The position numbers and the translations under genes are program-made. A stretch of DNA of 64,000 nt. Origin: Catenuloplanes niger (lineage in GTDB: Bacteria; Actinomycetota; Actinomycetes; Mycobacteriales; Micromonosporaceae). The notes beneath the pieces were generated by a model that was not told where the DNA came from, did no database searches, and worked only from the letters and a program-made list of their open reading frames with translations. The stretch lies in the NCBI RefSeq assembly GCF_031458255.1, contig NZ_JAVDYC010000001.1:8914501-8978500 (forward strand), read 5' to 3'. This document shows, one piece after another, positions 8,625 to 16,188 of this stretch (positions within the stretch are counted from its first letter, which is position 1; every line of letters begins with the position of its first letter).

Positions 8625-9689
8625 TCAGACGGTGGTGGGGAAGAAGCGGCGGCGGGCCCACAGGGAGACGTAGACCAGGCCGACGAGGACCGGCACCTCG
8701 ATCAGCGGGCCGACGACACCGGCGAGGGCCTGGCCGGACGTGACGCCGAAGGTGCCGATCGCGACGGCGATGGCCAGCTCGAAGTTGTTGCCCGCGGCGG
8801 TGAAGGCGAGGGTGGTGGTGCGCGCGTAGCCGAGGCCGATGGCCTTGCCGAGCAGGTACGAGCCGGCCCACATGAGCGCGAAGTAGGCCAGTAGCGGCAG
8901 CGCGATCCGCGCGACGTCCCACGGCCGGCCGGTGATGGCGTCACCCTGCAGGGCGAACAGGACGACGATCGTGAACAGCAGCCCGTAGAGAGCGGCCGGC
9001 CCGATCACCGGCAGGAACCGCTCCTCGTACCAGTCGCGTCCGCGGGCGCGCTCGCCGAGCCGGCGGGTGAGGTAGCCGGCCAGCAACGGGATGCCGAGGA
9101 AGACCAGCACGTTGCCGGCGATGTCCCAGCCGGAGACGTCGAGGGCGGCGCCGTCCAGGCCGAGCCAGCCGGGGAGGACGGCCAGGTAGAACCAGCCGAG
9201 CAACCCGAAGGCGAACACCTGGAACACGGAGTTGAGCGCGACCAGCACGGCCGCGGCCTCCCGGTCGCCGCAGGCCAGGTCGTTCCAGATGATCACCATG
9301 GCGATGCAGCGGGCCAGCCCGACGATGATCAGGCCGGTACGGTACTCCGGCTGGTCCGGAAGGAAGAGCCAGGCCAGGGCGAACATCACCGCGGGGCCGA
9401 CCAGCCAGTTGAGCGCCAGCGAGGAGACGAGCAGCCGGCGGTCGCCGGTGACGGTGTCCAGGCGGTCGTAGCGGACCTTCGCCAGCACCGGGTACATCAT
9501 GATCAGCAGGCCGAGCGCGATCGGCAGCGAGATCCCGCCGACCTGCACCGCGTCCAGCGCGCCGTTCACGCCCGGCACGAGACGGCCGAGCAGCAGCCCG
9601 GCCGCCATCGCGACGCCGATCCACACGGGCAGGAACTGATCGAGGCGGGACAGCCGGCCGACAACGGGGCTGGGACTGGTCGTACTCAC
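8625..9689 (-). CDS. acr3: Arsenite efflux transporter Acr3
   Basis: A 354-aa membrane protein with about ten hydrophobic helices. Acr3 signatures include MMYPVLAKVRYD near residue 64 and GLARCIAMVIIWNDLACGDR around 124-143. That stretch contains the conserved Cys128 needed for arsenite transport in characterised Acr3 proteins. Late helices contain TLAFTAAGNNFELAIAVAI, the Acr3/BASS-fold crossover. The start is GTG 9689 with AGGAG 8 bp upstream. It exports the arsenite produced by ArsC using the proton motive force. It lies between the ArsR-ArsC fusion and arsC on the same strand; the 145-bp gap upstream may hold its own promoter. Confidence 0.95.
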   Translation of the reverse strand: MSTTSPSPVVGRLSRLDQFLPVWIGVAMAAGLLLGRLVPGVNGALDAVQVGGISLPIALGLLIMMYPVLAKVRYDRLDTVTGDRRLLVSSLALNWLVGPAVMFALAWLFLPDQPEYRTGLIIVGLARCIAMVIIWNDLACGDREAAAVLVALNSVFQVFAFGLLGWFYLAVLPGWLGLDGAALDVSGWDIAGNVLVFLGIPLLAGYLTRRLGERARGRDWYEERFLPVIGPAALYGLLFTIVVLFALQGDAITGRPWDVARIALPLLAYFALMWAGSYLLGKAIGLGYARTTTLAFTAAGNNFELAIAVAIGTFGVTSGQALAGVVGPLIEVPVLVGLVYVSLWARRRFFPTTV

Positions 9690-9834
9690 GGTCGGTGCTC
9701 CTGAACCTGGGCGGGTGGGGCGGCCCGCCGGCCGGTCGGCCGGCGAACGGGTGCGGGACTGACTGGCGGCGGGAATCTCGAGTCGCTCGAGCGCGGTCCG
9801 CGGGTTCCCGTCGTCATCCGGCAGGAGGTGCCGG

Positions 9835-10509
9835 TCACGGCGCGATCGCCGGGGCCAGGCGGTCTATGCGCCCGGCCAGGTCGGTGTAGGCGGCCTCGAA
9901 CGCGTCGTCGGTGTCGACCCGGGCCGGGTCCGGCACCGACCAGTGCAGCCGGGGACGGACCGGGCCGGTGAGGTCCTCGTGGGCGTTGTCGCACACCGCG
10001 ATGACCAGGTCGCCGTCGTGGACGACCGCGTCGACGTGCGCGGTGCCGGCCGGGTCGAGGTCCAGCCCGTGCCGGTGGGCGACCGTGACCGCGCGGGGGT
10101 GCACCCGCGCGGCGGGTCGCGTGCCGGCGGACGCGGCCGGGGCGCCGGAGCGATGCCGCCAGAGCGCGGCGGCCAGCTGGGAGCGGGCGGAGTTGTGGGT
10201 GCAGACGAAGACCACCCGCTCGGCCGGCGGTAGCGGCGGCGACGCCAGCGACGCCAACGCGGCCGGGTCCAGTCGCAGGTAGGTGCGGCGCCGGTCGCCC
10301 TCCGAGCGGGTGCGCACGAGCAGGCCCGCGTCGCGCAGCACCCTCACGTGATGCGCGACGAGATTGGTCGGCAGGTCCAGGTCCGCGGCGAGTTCCCCGG
10401 GCGAGGCGTCCCCCAGGGTGAGCGCGTCGACGATCGCCAGCCGGGTCGGGTCGCCGAGGGCGGCGTGGATCCGCGCCCGGCCTTGCAGGGTCATCCGCTC
10501 AGCGTCCAT
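9835..10509 (-). CDS. ArsR-ArsC fusion: HTH repressor joined to arsenate-reductase-like domain
   Basis: This 224-aa protein has an N-terminal winged-helix ArsR-type domain (residues 8-90: IHAALGDPTRLAIVDAL, then TNLVAHHVRVLRDAGLL). It is fused to a low-molecular-weight phosphatase/ArsC domain (about 97-224). The latter has the anion loop CTHNSAR with C103 and R109, a second cysteine C173 in AVCDNAHED, and a WSVPDPA general-acid loop. The HTH part lacks the ELCVCDL metalloid motif. ATG 10507-10509 is chosen because the family sequence follows it; it overlaps a palindrome, so the message may be leaderless. Such fusions occur in actinobacterial ars loci. It may couple arsenate chemistry to repression, or simply carry both activities. 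Confidence 0.85.
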   Translation of the reverse strand: MDAERMTLQGRARIHAALGDPTRLAIVDALTLGDASPGELAADLDLPTNLVAHHVRVLRDAGLLVRTRSEGDRRRTYLRLDPAALASLASPPLPPAERVVFVCTHNSARSQLAAALWRHRSGAPAASAGTRPAARVHPRAVTVAHRHGLDLDPAGTAHVDAVVHDGDLVIAVCDNAHEDLTGPVRPRLHWSVPDPARVDTDDAFEAAYTDLAGRIDRLAPAIAP

Positions 10510-10527
10510 TGACTCAATACTTGCTGA
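10508..10527. promoter_or_regulatory. Palindrome and operator-like site at the start of the ArsR-ArsC gene
   Basis: ATTGACTCAAT (10508-10518) is a perfect odd-centred palindrome overlapping the ATG. It runs into TCAATACTTGCTGA (10514-10527). The latter matches 10 of 14 positions with a site upstream of the ArsO-like gene (11047-11060, reverse strand), in the same orientation relative to each gene. This fits binding by one ArsR-type repressor. Confidence 0.45.
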
Positions 10528-10584
10528 GCGATTCCACGAGGGCAAGGTGCGCCCGGGTGAACATCAGGTGCCGTCGGGGCCGGC

Positions 10585-10965
10585 TCAGGACGGTGAAGGC
10601 GCGTCCACGGCGAGGAGGCCGCCGAGCCGGCGCATCATCTCCGGCCGTGGCCGGTAGTAGACCCAGGTGCCGCGCCGCTCGGCGTCGACCAGTCCGGCCT
10701 CGCGCAGGATCCGCAGGTGGTGGGAGATCGTCGGCCCCGACAGGGCGAACGCCGGCGTGAGGTCGCAGACGCAGATCTCGCCCTCGGCCGCCGACGCGAT
10801 CATCGACATCAGCTGCAACCGCACCGGGTCGCCCAGCGCCTTGAACGCCGGCGCCAGCGCCGCCGCGGCCTCCGCGGGGATCCGGCGCACGGAGATCGGC
10901 GGGCAGCACCCGCCCGCGGTGGTCGCGGGGCCGGCGAGGGTCACCGGTTCGGACTGATTCGACAT
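10585..10965 (-). CDS. arsR: ArsR-family arsenite-responsive repressor
   Basis: A 126-aa winged-helix repressor. The DNA-binding part reads LSGPTISHHLRILREAGLV (75-93), followed by a beta-wing RRGTWVYYRP. Helix alpha-3 carries EICVCDLT with Cys65 and Cys67, the As(III)/Sb(III) site of classical ArsR. A second unusual thiol pair, Cys20-Cys21, lies in the N-terminal extension (GGCCPP). It may provide the third ligand, as in some actinobacterial ArsR variants. It is transcribed away from the ArsO-like gene across a 112-bp gap and upstream of the fusion gene. It should derepress the ars genes when arsenite binds. Confidence 0.92.
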   Translation of the reverse strand: MSNQSEPVTLAGPATTAGGCCPPISVRRIPAEAAAALAPAFKALGDPVRLQLMSMIASAAEGEICVCDLTPAFALSGPTISHHLRILREAGLVDAERRGTWVYYRPRPEMMRRLGGLLAVDAPSPS

Positions 10966-11046
10966 GCGTCTAGGTTGACAGACATCTAATCACCGGGCAA
11001 CCTTTGATTCGAGCAACGTCGAGACAGCCTCGTCCGCCCCTCTGCT

Positions 11047-11060
11047 TCGACAAGTATCAA
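11047..11060. promoter_or_regulatory. ArsR operator-like site upstream of the ArsO-like gene
   Basis: TCGACAAGTATCAA lies 18 bp before the start codon, just upstream of an AAAGGAG ribosome-binding site. Its reverse complement, TTGATACTTGTCGA, shares the ATACTTG core and 10 of 14 bases with the site at 10514-10527. It is a weak match, supported mainly by recurrence at two ars promoters. Confidence 0.4.
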
Positions 11061-11077
11061 GACAAAGGAGATCCGCT

Positions 11078-12472
11078 GTGAGCGTCAGCCCGCACGAACT
11101 ACCCGTCGTCGTCATCGGTGCCGGACCCGTCGGCCTCGCCGCCGCCGCCCACCTGCACGAGCGTGATCTGCCGTTCCTCGTCCTGGAAGCGGGGGAGGGG
11201 CCGGCCGCGGCCGTGCGGCAGTGGGCGCACGTCCGGCTGTTCTCGCCGTGGCGGTTCAACCTCGACGCCGCCGCGAAGCGGCTGCTCGACGGCACCGGAT
11301 GGGCCGAACCCGAGCCGGACGAGCTCCCGACCGGCGGCCAGCTCGCCGCCGACTACCTGCAGCCGCTCGCGGACCTGCCCGCGCTGAAGCCGCACGTGCG
11401 CTACGGCGCCCGGGTGGTCGCGGTGACCCGGCTCGGCATGGACCGGCTCCGCACCGAGGGCCGCGAGTCCGTGCCGTTCCTCGTCCGCCTCGACGGCGGG
11501 GAGGACGTCCTCGCCTCCGCCGTGATCGACGCGTCCGGCACCTGGCAGACCCCGAACCACCTCGGCGCCTCCGGCATCCCGGCGCACGGCGAGACCGGCG
11601 CCGCCGCCTTCGTCGCGCACGCGCTGCCCGACGTGACCGGCGCCGATCGCGACCGGTTCGCCGGCCGGCACACCCTCGTCGTCGGCGCCGGGCACTCCGC
11701 CGCCAACACCCTCCTCTCCCTCGCCGAACTCGCCGAACGGGCACCGGACACGCGCATCACCTGGGCGATCCGCGCGGCCGGCCCCGCCCGCACCTACGGC
11801 GGCGAGGACGCCGACGCGCTGCCGGCCCGCGGCGCACTCGGCTCCCGGCTGCGCGCACACGTCGAGTCCGGCGCCATCACGCTGCTCACCGGCTTCTCCG
11901 TCCGGTCGGTCGGCGTCACCGGCGACCGGGTGAGCGTCTCGGACGGCACCCGCACCGTGACGGTCGACCGGATCGTCGGCGCCACCGGGTTCCGGCCCGA
12001 CCACTCCTTCGTCTCCGAGCTGCGCCTCGACCTCGACCCGATCATGGGCTCCACCCGGGCGCTCGCACCGCTGATCGACCCGAACGAGCACTCCTGCGGC
12101 ACCGTCCCGCCGCACGGCGTCGACGAACTCACCCACCCCGAGCCCGGGTACGTCGCCATCGGCGTGAAGAGCTACGGCCGCGCGCCGACGTTCCTGCTGG
12201 CCACCGGGTACGAGCAGGCCCGCTCCGTGGTGGCCGCGCTCGCCGGCGACTGGGACGCGGCCCGCGACGTACAGCTGGATCTGCCCGAGACCGGCGTCTG
12301 CAACAGCAACCCCGTCACCGGCGACGACACCATCGCGGCCGGCGGTTGCTGCGGCGCACCCGAACCGGCCACGGCCGGACGCGGGCTCGCCACCGGCATC
12401 GGCGGCGGGCTGCTCTCCGCGCCACTGCCACTGATCACCGTTGGCACCGGCGAGCAGCCCGGCTGCTGCTGA
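11078..12472 (+). CDS. arsO: ArsO-like FAD/NAD(P)-dependent monooxygenase with Cys-rich tail
   Basis: A 464-aa flavoprotein. An N-terminal FAD-binding Rossmann motif (VVVIGAGPVGLAAAAHL, 10-26) is followed by a second nucleotide fold (HTLVVGAGHSAANTLLSLAE, about 207-226), giving the two-dinucleotide architecture of flavin monooxygenases. The tail carries clustered cysteines: GVCNSN, AGGCCGAPEP, and a terminal QPGCC. These suggest binding of trivalent arsenic. GTG 11078 has an excellent AAAGGAG site 7 bp away. Homologues called ArsO sit in actinobacterial ars operons with a proposed but poorly defined oxidative role. It is divergent from arsR and probably controlled by it. Confidence 0.8.
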   Translation: MSVSPHELPVVVIGAGPVGLAAAAHLHERDLPFLVLEAGEGPAAAVRQWAHVRLFSPWRFNLDAAAKRLLDGTGWAEPEPDELPTGGQLAADYLQPLADLPALKPHVRYGARVVAVTRLGMDRLRTEGRESVPFLVRLDGGEDVLASAVIDASGTWQTPNHLGASGIPAHGETGAAAFVAHALPDVTGADRDRFAGRHTLVVGAGHSAANTLLSLAELAERAPDTRITWAIRAAGPARTYGGEDADALPARGALGSRLRAHVESGAITLLTGFSVRSVGVTGDRVSVSDGTRTVTVDRIVGATGFRPDHSFVSELRLDLDPIMGSTRALAPLIDPNEHSCGTVPPHGVDELTHPEPGYVAIGVKSYGRAPTFLLATGYEQARSVVAALAGDWDAARDVQLDLPETGVCNSNPVTGDDTIAAGGCCGAPEPATAGRGLATGIGGGLLSAPLPLITVGTGEQPGCC

Positions 12473-12551
12473 CCGCGGCGGCCGCCCCGCAGCGGGTCAC
12501 CGCACCGCCGAAAACCAGGCTGCCGGCGTACGCGGGTGACACTGCGCCTTT

Positions 12552-13412
12552 TCAGGTCGTGCGGTGGTTGTCGGCCTGCAGGAGCCGCTGGGTCTCGCGC
12601 CAGAGGCGGCCCTGGAGCTCCGGGTCGTCGCCGGGCGGGGCGGGCGAGATCCGGCGGGTGCCGCGGACGGTGTAATAGCCGCCGGTACGCCCGGCGAAGC
12701 CCGGGTCGGTGGCCAGGGCGACGATCAGGCCGGCGCCGCGGGCCGGGTCACCGATGCCGAGCCGGGTGAGGAGGCTCCCGAGCGGGCCGGCGAACCGCAG
12801 TTCGCGGCCCAGGCCCGTTGTGTTGAACCCCGGGTCGAGGCAGTTCGCGGTGACGGTGCTGCCGGCCAGCCGCCGGGCGAGTTCCATCGTGAACATGATG
12901 TCCAGCAGCTTCGTCCTGCCGTAGAACTCGGCGGAGCCGCGGGCGGTGAACGGGACCGACTCGGTCAGGTCCTGGGGGATCCGCAGGGTGCCGTGGCGGC
13001 GGGACGCCTCGGAGGCGACGGTGACGATCCGGGCGGCGGGGGCTCGGTGCAGGGCGGGAAGCAGGGCCTGGGTCAGCAGCCACGGGGCGAGGTAGTTGAC
13101 GGCCACCATCTCGGGGAAGCCGTCCGGGGTGGTGCGCGGCGCGAACGCGTGGATGCCGGCGTTGTTGACGAGCACGTCGATGCGCGTGTAGCGGTCGGCG
13201 ATCCCGGCACCGATGCGCCGCACGTCGTCCAGGCGGGTGAAGTCGCCGTGGAACACGTCGACCAGGCCGGAGCCGATGTCGCGCCGGGCCAGCGCGGCCT
13301 TCTCCGGGTCGCGGGCGGTGATAACGACGCGGGCACCGCGGCGGGCGAGGTCGATGGCGGCGCGCCGGCCGATTCCGTTGGTGGCGCCGGTGATGACGAT
13401 CGTGGGTGGCAT
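12552..13412 (-). CDS. Short-chain dehydrogenase/reductase (retinol dehydrogenase-like)
   Basis: A 286-aa classical SDR. The cofactor motif TGATNGIG is at residues 8-15, the NNAG motif in VLVNNAGIHAF, the catalytic Ser in IVTVASEAS, and YGRTK gives the Tyr-x-x-x-Lys pair. The basic residue after the second strand (ITARDPEK) favours NADP(H). It is divergent from a MarR regulator whose promoter carries a perfect 12-bp inverted repeat. This implies MarR-controlled expression, perhaps in response to a phenolic or other lipophilic compound. The substrate is unknown. Confidence 0.92.
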   Translation of the reverse strand: MPPTIVITGATNGIGRRAAIDLARRGARVVITARDPEKAALARRDIGSGLVDVFHGDFTRLDDVRRIGAGIADRYTRIDVLVNNAGIHAFAPRTTPDGFPEMVAVNYLAPWLLTQALLPALHRAPAARIVTVASEASRRHGTLRIPQDLTESVPFTARGSAEFYGRTKLLDIMFTMELARRLAGSTVTANCLDPGFNTTGLGRELRFAGPLGSLLTRLGIGDPARGAGLIVALATDPGFAGRTGGYYTVRGTRRISPAPPGDDPELQGRLWRETQRLLQADNHRTT

Positions 13413-13510
13413 GCCAGGGGTCCTGTTCGACGCTGCGGCGGGGTGGTGGTGCGGGGGCGGGCCACCACCTGGCCGCCCGGCGTTCGGCCGGGCGGCGCTG
13501 CCCCTCAGAT

Positions 13511-13560
13511 GGTTTGCATATGTCCATCACGTTAGGCGTTATAGTGGGCATATGCAAACC
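13511..13560. promoter_or_regulatory. Perfect 12-bp inverted repeat, MarR operator candidate
   Basis: GGTTTGCATATG (13511-13522) and CATATGCAAACC (13549-13560) are exact reverse complements separated by 26 bp. Each arm contains the palindrome CATATG, so each could itself be a half-occupied TTTGCATATGCAAA-like site. The right arm overlaps the MarR start codon at 13552, and a TATAGT -10-like box lies at 13540-13545. That spacing implies a leaderless marR message. Binding here would shut both divergent genes. Confidence 0.8.
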
Positions 13561-14016
13561 ACCTCTGGGGTCGGTGCGCCACGGCGCGACGATCTGGAAC
13601 GGGCGCTCGGCGAACAGATCAACGCGGTTGTCAGCGCGACCCGCGCGTTGGGCGAGCGCAGCGCCGCGCACTTCCACCCGCGGTTACAGCCGGCGGCGTT
13701 CCACATCGCCCGGTGGCTCTACGCGTTCGGGCCCGCCACACCCAGCGTGGTGGCCGAGGCCGTGCACATGGACCGCAGCTCCACCAGCACCCTGATCGGC
13801 AAGATGCGCGCCCTGGGCCTGCTCGACGCCGCACCCAACCCGGAGGACAGGCGCAGCATCATCGTCGGACTCAGCACGGACGGCCGCGACCGGGTCGCCG
13901 CGACGCTGGCCGACCGCGGCGCCGTCTTCCGCGAGCACACCCGGAACTGGTCCGACGACGACCTCGCCCAACTCGTCGCCCTGCTCAGCCGGCTCACATC
14001 CGAACAACACCCCTGA
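13552..14016 (+). CDS. MarR-family transcriptional regulator
   Basis: A 154-aa winged-helix protein. After an N-terminal dimerisation helix comes the recognition region PSVVAEAVHMDRSSTSTLIGKMRALGLL, then the wing with NPEDRRSIIVGLSTDGRDR. The DRRS/DxR wing residues are the MarR hallmark. ATG 13552 lies inside the right arm of an inverted repeat and 7 nt after a -10-like box, so translation is probably leaderless. It most likely represses itself and the adjacent SDR gene until an aromatic-type ligand binds. The ligand is unknown. Confidence 0.92.
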   Translation: MQTTSGVGAPRRDDLERALGEQINAVVSATRALGERSAAHFHPRLQPAAFHIARWLYAFGPATPSVVAEAVHMDRSSTSTLIGKMRALGLLDAAPNPEDRRSIIVGLSTDGRDRVAATLADRGAVFREHTRNWSDDDLAQLVALLSRLTSEQHP

Positions 14017-14201
14017 CCGGGGTACGCCGACGTCAACCCACCCGCCACCGGAGCGGTGCGGGTCGACGCGGCACCGACACCGGCCCCTCCGGCCAGTCGG
14101 CCACGACGACCAGAGGCGTCGTCACCGGGAAAGTACTCGATGCGCTGATGCCGGCTTTCCGCGACTCGCCGAGGCAACGCGCCGCCGGCGGTGTGTGGGA
14201 G

Positions 14202-14738
14202 TCAGGCGCGCCGTAGCTGGTCGATGCGGCGCAGGTCGTACGCGGTCATCGAGGCGATGAAGTCGGCGAAGTGGGTGAACCGGTCGGTTTCCTTGCCGCT
14301 GCCGATCCAGGACACCTGGCCGGCGCCGGGCCGGCCCTCGCGAATGATCAGGAAGAGGGTGGTCGAGCCGCGGCCGGCGCCGACCGGCATCACGTCGTCC
14401 GGGTCGAGGCCGGCGTCGTCGAGCACCTCCTCGTCGACGTACGTGTCGAGCAGTTGCTCGGCGATCGGCCAGGCGCCGCCGCCGACCAGCTCGTCGAGGC
14501 CGAACAGGTCGACGTCGTAGTAGAAACCCCGCCAGCCGTTGGCGTGCAGCAGGAACGAGCGGTACACAGCGGGAAGCCGCTCACCGAACGCGCGCTCGAA
14601 CTCGGCGACGTCGGCCTCGGTGGCCTTGACGTTGGGCAGTGAGTCCGGCTCGCTGCCGTCGAGCGCGTGCAGCTGCTGCCGGACCATGATGGCGTGCCCG
14701 ATCGTCGCCGGCCAGTCGAGCTGCTGCGGGTCGGTCAT
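14202..14738 (-). CDS. SUKH (SMI1/KNR4) family immunity protein
   Basis: This 178-aa acidic protein carries the SMI1/KNR4 pattern: ATEADVAEFERAFGERLPAVYRSFLLHANGW (the L-P-x-x-Y-x-x-F-L core), an acidic GLDELVGGG segment, and a late TTLFLIIREG strand. SUKH proteins neutralise polymorphic toxins, often nucleases. It is the last gene of a five-gene cassette and overlaps the preceding toxin candidate by 4 bp (ATGA). That arrangement is classic for toxin-immunity pairs and makes the upstream protein its likely target. Confidence 0.88.
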   Translation of the reverse strand: MTDPQQLDWPATIGHAIMVRQQLHALDGSEPDSLPNVKATEADVAEFERAFGERLPAVYRSFLLHANGWRGFYYDVDLFGLDELVGGGAWPIAEQLLDTYVDEEVLDDAGLDPDDVMPVGAGRGSTTLFLIIREGRPGAGQVSWIGSGKETDRFTHFADFIASMTAYDLRRIDQLRRA

Positions 14739-15373
14739 CGTCTGCTCCGTCTGCTCGGCGGGTCGTTGCCGCTGTCCGGCTCCCGGTGCTCGGCCGGTAT
14801 GTCGTCGTCGCCCTCGAGATAGAAGCGCGTCGGCTGGTAACCCTCGGGATACTTCTCCGACTGTGAGCCCAGGCTGCTGTTAAGCCTACCGTCATGCCGG
14901 CCCCAGCCCCCGGGCGGCTCGGCCGTGCCGCTCCACGTCGTGTCGGGTAGATGAGCGGCGACCTTGTCGCCGTAGGACTCGTCACGGTCCTCCGCGGCGT
15001 TGCGCTCGTTCCTGGCGGCCCGCTCCTTGGCCCGCTCCAGCTCGCCGTCGACGGTGACCCGCCCCGGCGCGAGCCGGCCCTCGTCCAGGGCCTTGTTCGC
15101 CGCGTTCACGTACTCCCTGGCCTGGTCCTCCATCTCCGGCGTGTGATCGCGCGGCATGCGGAAGATGACCGGGCCGCTCGTCGCGCCCGCCTGGCGCTGC
15201 CGGGCACCGTGCCCCGGCCGCCGGCGGCGGCGCGGTGGTGAGATCGGCGAGACCGCGCGCGCCAGCATGCCGCCCGACGGCCGCTGCGGCGTACCACCGT
15301 CGTCCGTGGAGCCGCGGCGCGGCCGGTCGCCGCCGTCCGGGGAGGAGGAACCGGCTCCGGAGCGCCTAGGCAT
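14735..15373 (-). CDS. Candidate polymorphic toxin (C-terminal toxin module)
   Basis: A 212-aa protein with a disordered, Arg/Ser/Gly-rich first third. A helical charged linker follows (MEDQAREYVNAANKALDEG and an ERAKERAARNERNAAEDRD stretch). The C-terminal module contains AAHLPDTTWSG, then GRLNSSLGSQ and YPEGYQPTRFYLEG. The His/Asp/Asn pattern looks catalytic but I cannot name the family. The start ATG lies inside the last codons of the upstream CpnT-like gene (8-bp overlap), and the stop overlaps the SUKH immunity gene. Context, not homology, supports calling it a toxin. The loose N-terminal region would suit a passenger delivered with the CpnT-like partner. Confidence 0.6.
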   Translation of the reverse strand: MPRRSGAGSSSPDGGDRPRRGSTDDGGTPQRPSGGMLARAVSPISPPRRRRRPGHGARQRQAGATSGPVIFRMPRDHTPEMEDQAREYVNAANKALDEGRLAPGRVTVDGELERAKERAARNERNAAEDRDESYGDKVAAHLPDTTWSGTAEPPGGWGRHDGRLNSSLGSQSEKYPEGYQPTRFYLEGDDDIPAEHREPDSGNDPPSRRSRR

Positions 15374-15860
15374 TGAGCAGCTCCGTGACCGCCATCATGA
15401 TCAGCTCCTCGATGACCACCTTGGCGATCGCACGCGCGATCGGGATCCACGCCAGCGACGCCCCGAACGTCGGGCCGGCGCTGGCGATCGCGGTCGCGAT
15501 CTGCACGACCAGCAGTACCAGCTGGACGATGACCTGGATCTTCAAGGCGAGCACGATCGCGGCGCAGGCCATCAGGCCGGCACCGAGCGCGGTCGCCGCG
15601 GGAGAACCGGGCTGCAGCACCGAGACCGGGCTGCCGTCCCCCTGCCACCAGGCGTCGAACGCCTGGATCGCGGCCCCCTCGTTCGCCGCGACCACCGCCT
15701 GCGCCGTCGACTGTGCCGCGGTGACGGTCGCGTCCAGCGTGCCGGCGAACTGCATCCACGCCTGTCCCAGCTCGAACAGCGCGGTCTCGTCCGACTCCGG
15801 CCAGCTCAGGCCCAGCACATCGAGTACGGCGACCAGCTCACCCGGTAGCTCCAGCCCCAT
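15366..15860 (-). CDS. WXG100-like / CpnT N-domain protein with membrane-type helices
   Basis: This 164-aa protein opens MGLELPGELVAVLDVLGLSW followed by PESDET. The W-P-x-x-D-E signature is that of the WXG100-like N-terminal domain found in CpnT-type type VII secretion substrates. Helix-rich sequence (residues 25-75) follows. Two long hydrophobic stretches come next (LMACAAIVLALKIQVIVQLV and LVVQIATAIASAGPTFGASL), able to insert into membranes. In large polymorphic toxins this part is fused to the toxin. Here it stops and the toxin module continues as a separate, overlapping gene, so the two may act as a split toxin. It follows the WXG100 gene by 4 bp. Confidence 0.75.
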   Translation of the reverse strand: MGLELPGELVAVLDVLGLSWPESDETALFELGQAWMQFAGTLDATVTAAQSTAQAVVAANEGAAIQAFDAWWQGDGSPVSVLQPGSPAATALGAGLMACAAIVLALKIQVIVQLVLLVVQIATAIASAGPTFGASLAWIPIARAIAKVVIEELIMMAVTELLNA

Positions 15861-15864
15861 GCCG

Positions 15865-16188
15865 TCACAGCCCTCGGCTCATGCCGGTGAACCGGTCCTC
15901 GTTCTGCTTCTCGGTGTCGTCGTAGGCCGCGGCCATCACGGTGAGGTCCTCGCCGGCGGCGGCCATCTCGTCGGCGGCGATGTAGAAGCAGTCCATCGCG
16001 TACCCGACCGCCGCTTGGTACGCCTGGCCGATCAACGCGCCGATCTCGTCGCCACCCCACGGCGTGCCGTACGAGGCCAGCGTCGCGTCGAAGCCGTCGA
16101 GCTGCACCGCGAAGTCGTCACCGACGCGCTGCAACGCCTCGCCACCACGGCGCAGCGACTCCGGCTCGACCGAGAACCCGCCGCTCAT
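15865..16188 (-). CDS. WXG100-family (EsxA-like) protein
   Basis: A 107-aa all-helical protein with the size and shape of type VII secretion substrates. It has helix, a WGGDEIG turn at the expected centre (a WxG variant), helix, and a C-terminal AAAYDDTEKQNEDRF, where Tyr-x-x-x-Glu matches the YxxxD/E export signal. Its start overlaps the YbaB-like gene by 4 bp (ATGA). Such partners pair with the N-terminal domain of larger substrates and guide them to the ESX/T7SS apparatus. No secretion ATPase is encoded in this window, so the machine must lie elsewhere. Confidence 0.85.
   Translation of the reverse strand: MSGGFSVEPESLRRGGEALQRVGDDFAVQLDGFDATLASYGTPWGGDEIGALIGQAYQAAVGYAMDCFYIAADEMAAAGEDLTVMAAAYDDTEKQNEDRFTGMSRGL

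Noticed and set aside
9777-9791. CTCGAG-TCG-CTCGAG between the ArsR-ArsC fusion and acr3
   Set aside because: Two copies of a self-palindromic 6-mer are weak evidence in GC-rich DNA; no promoter elements support it.
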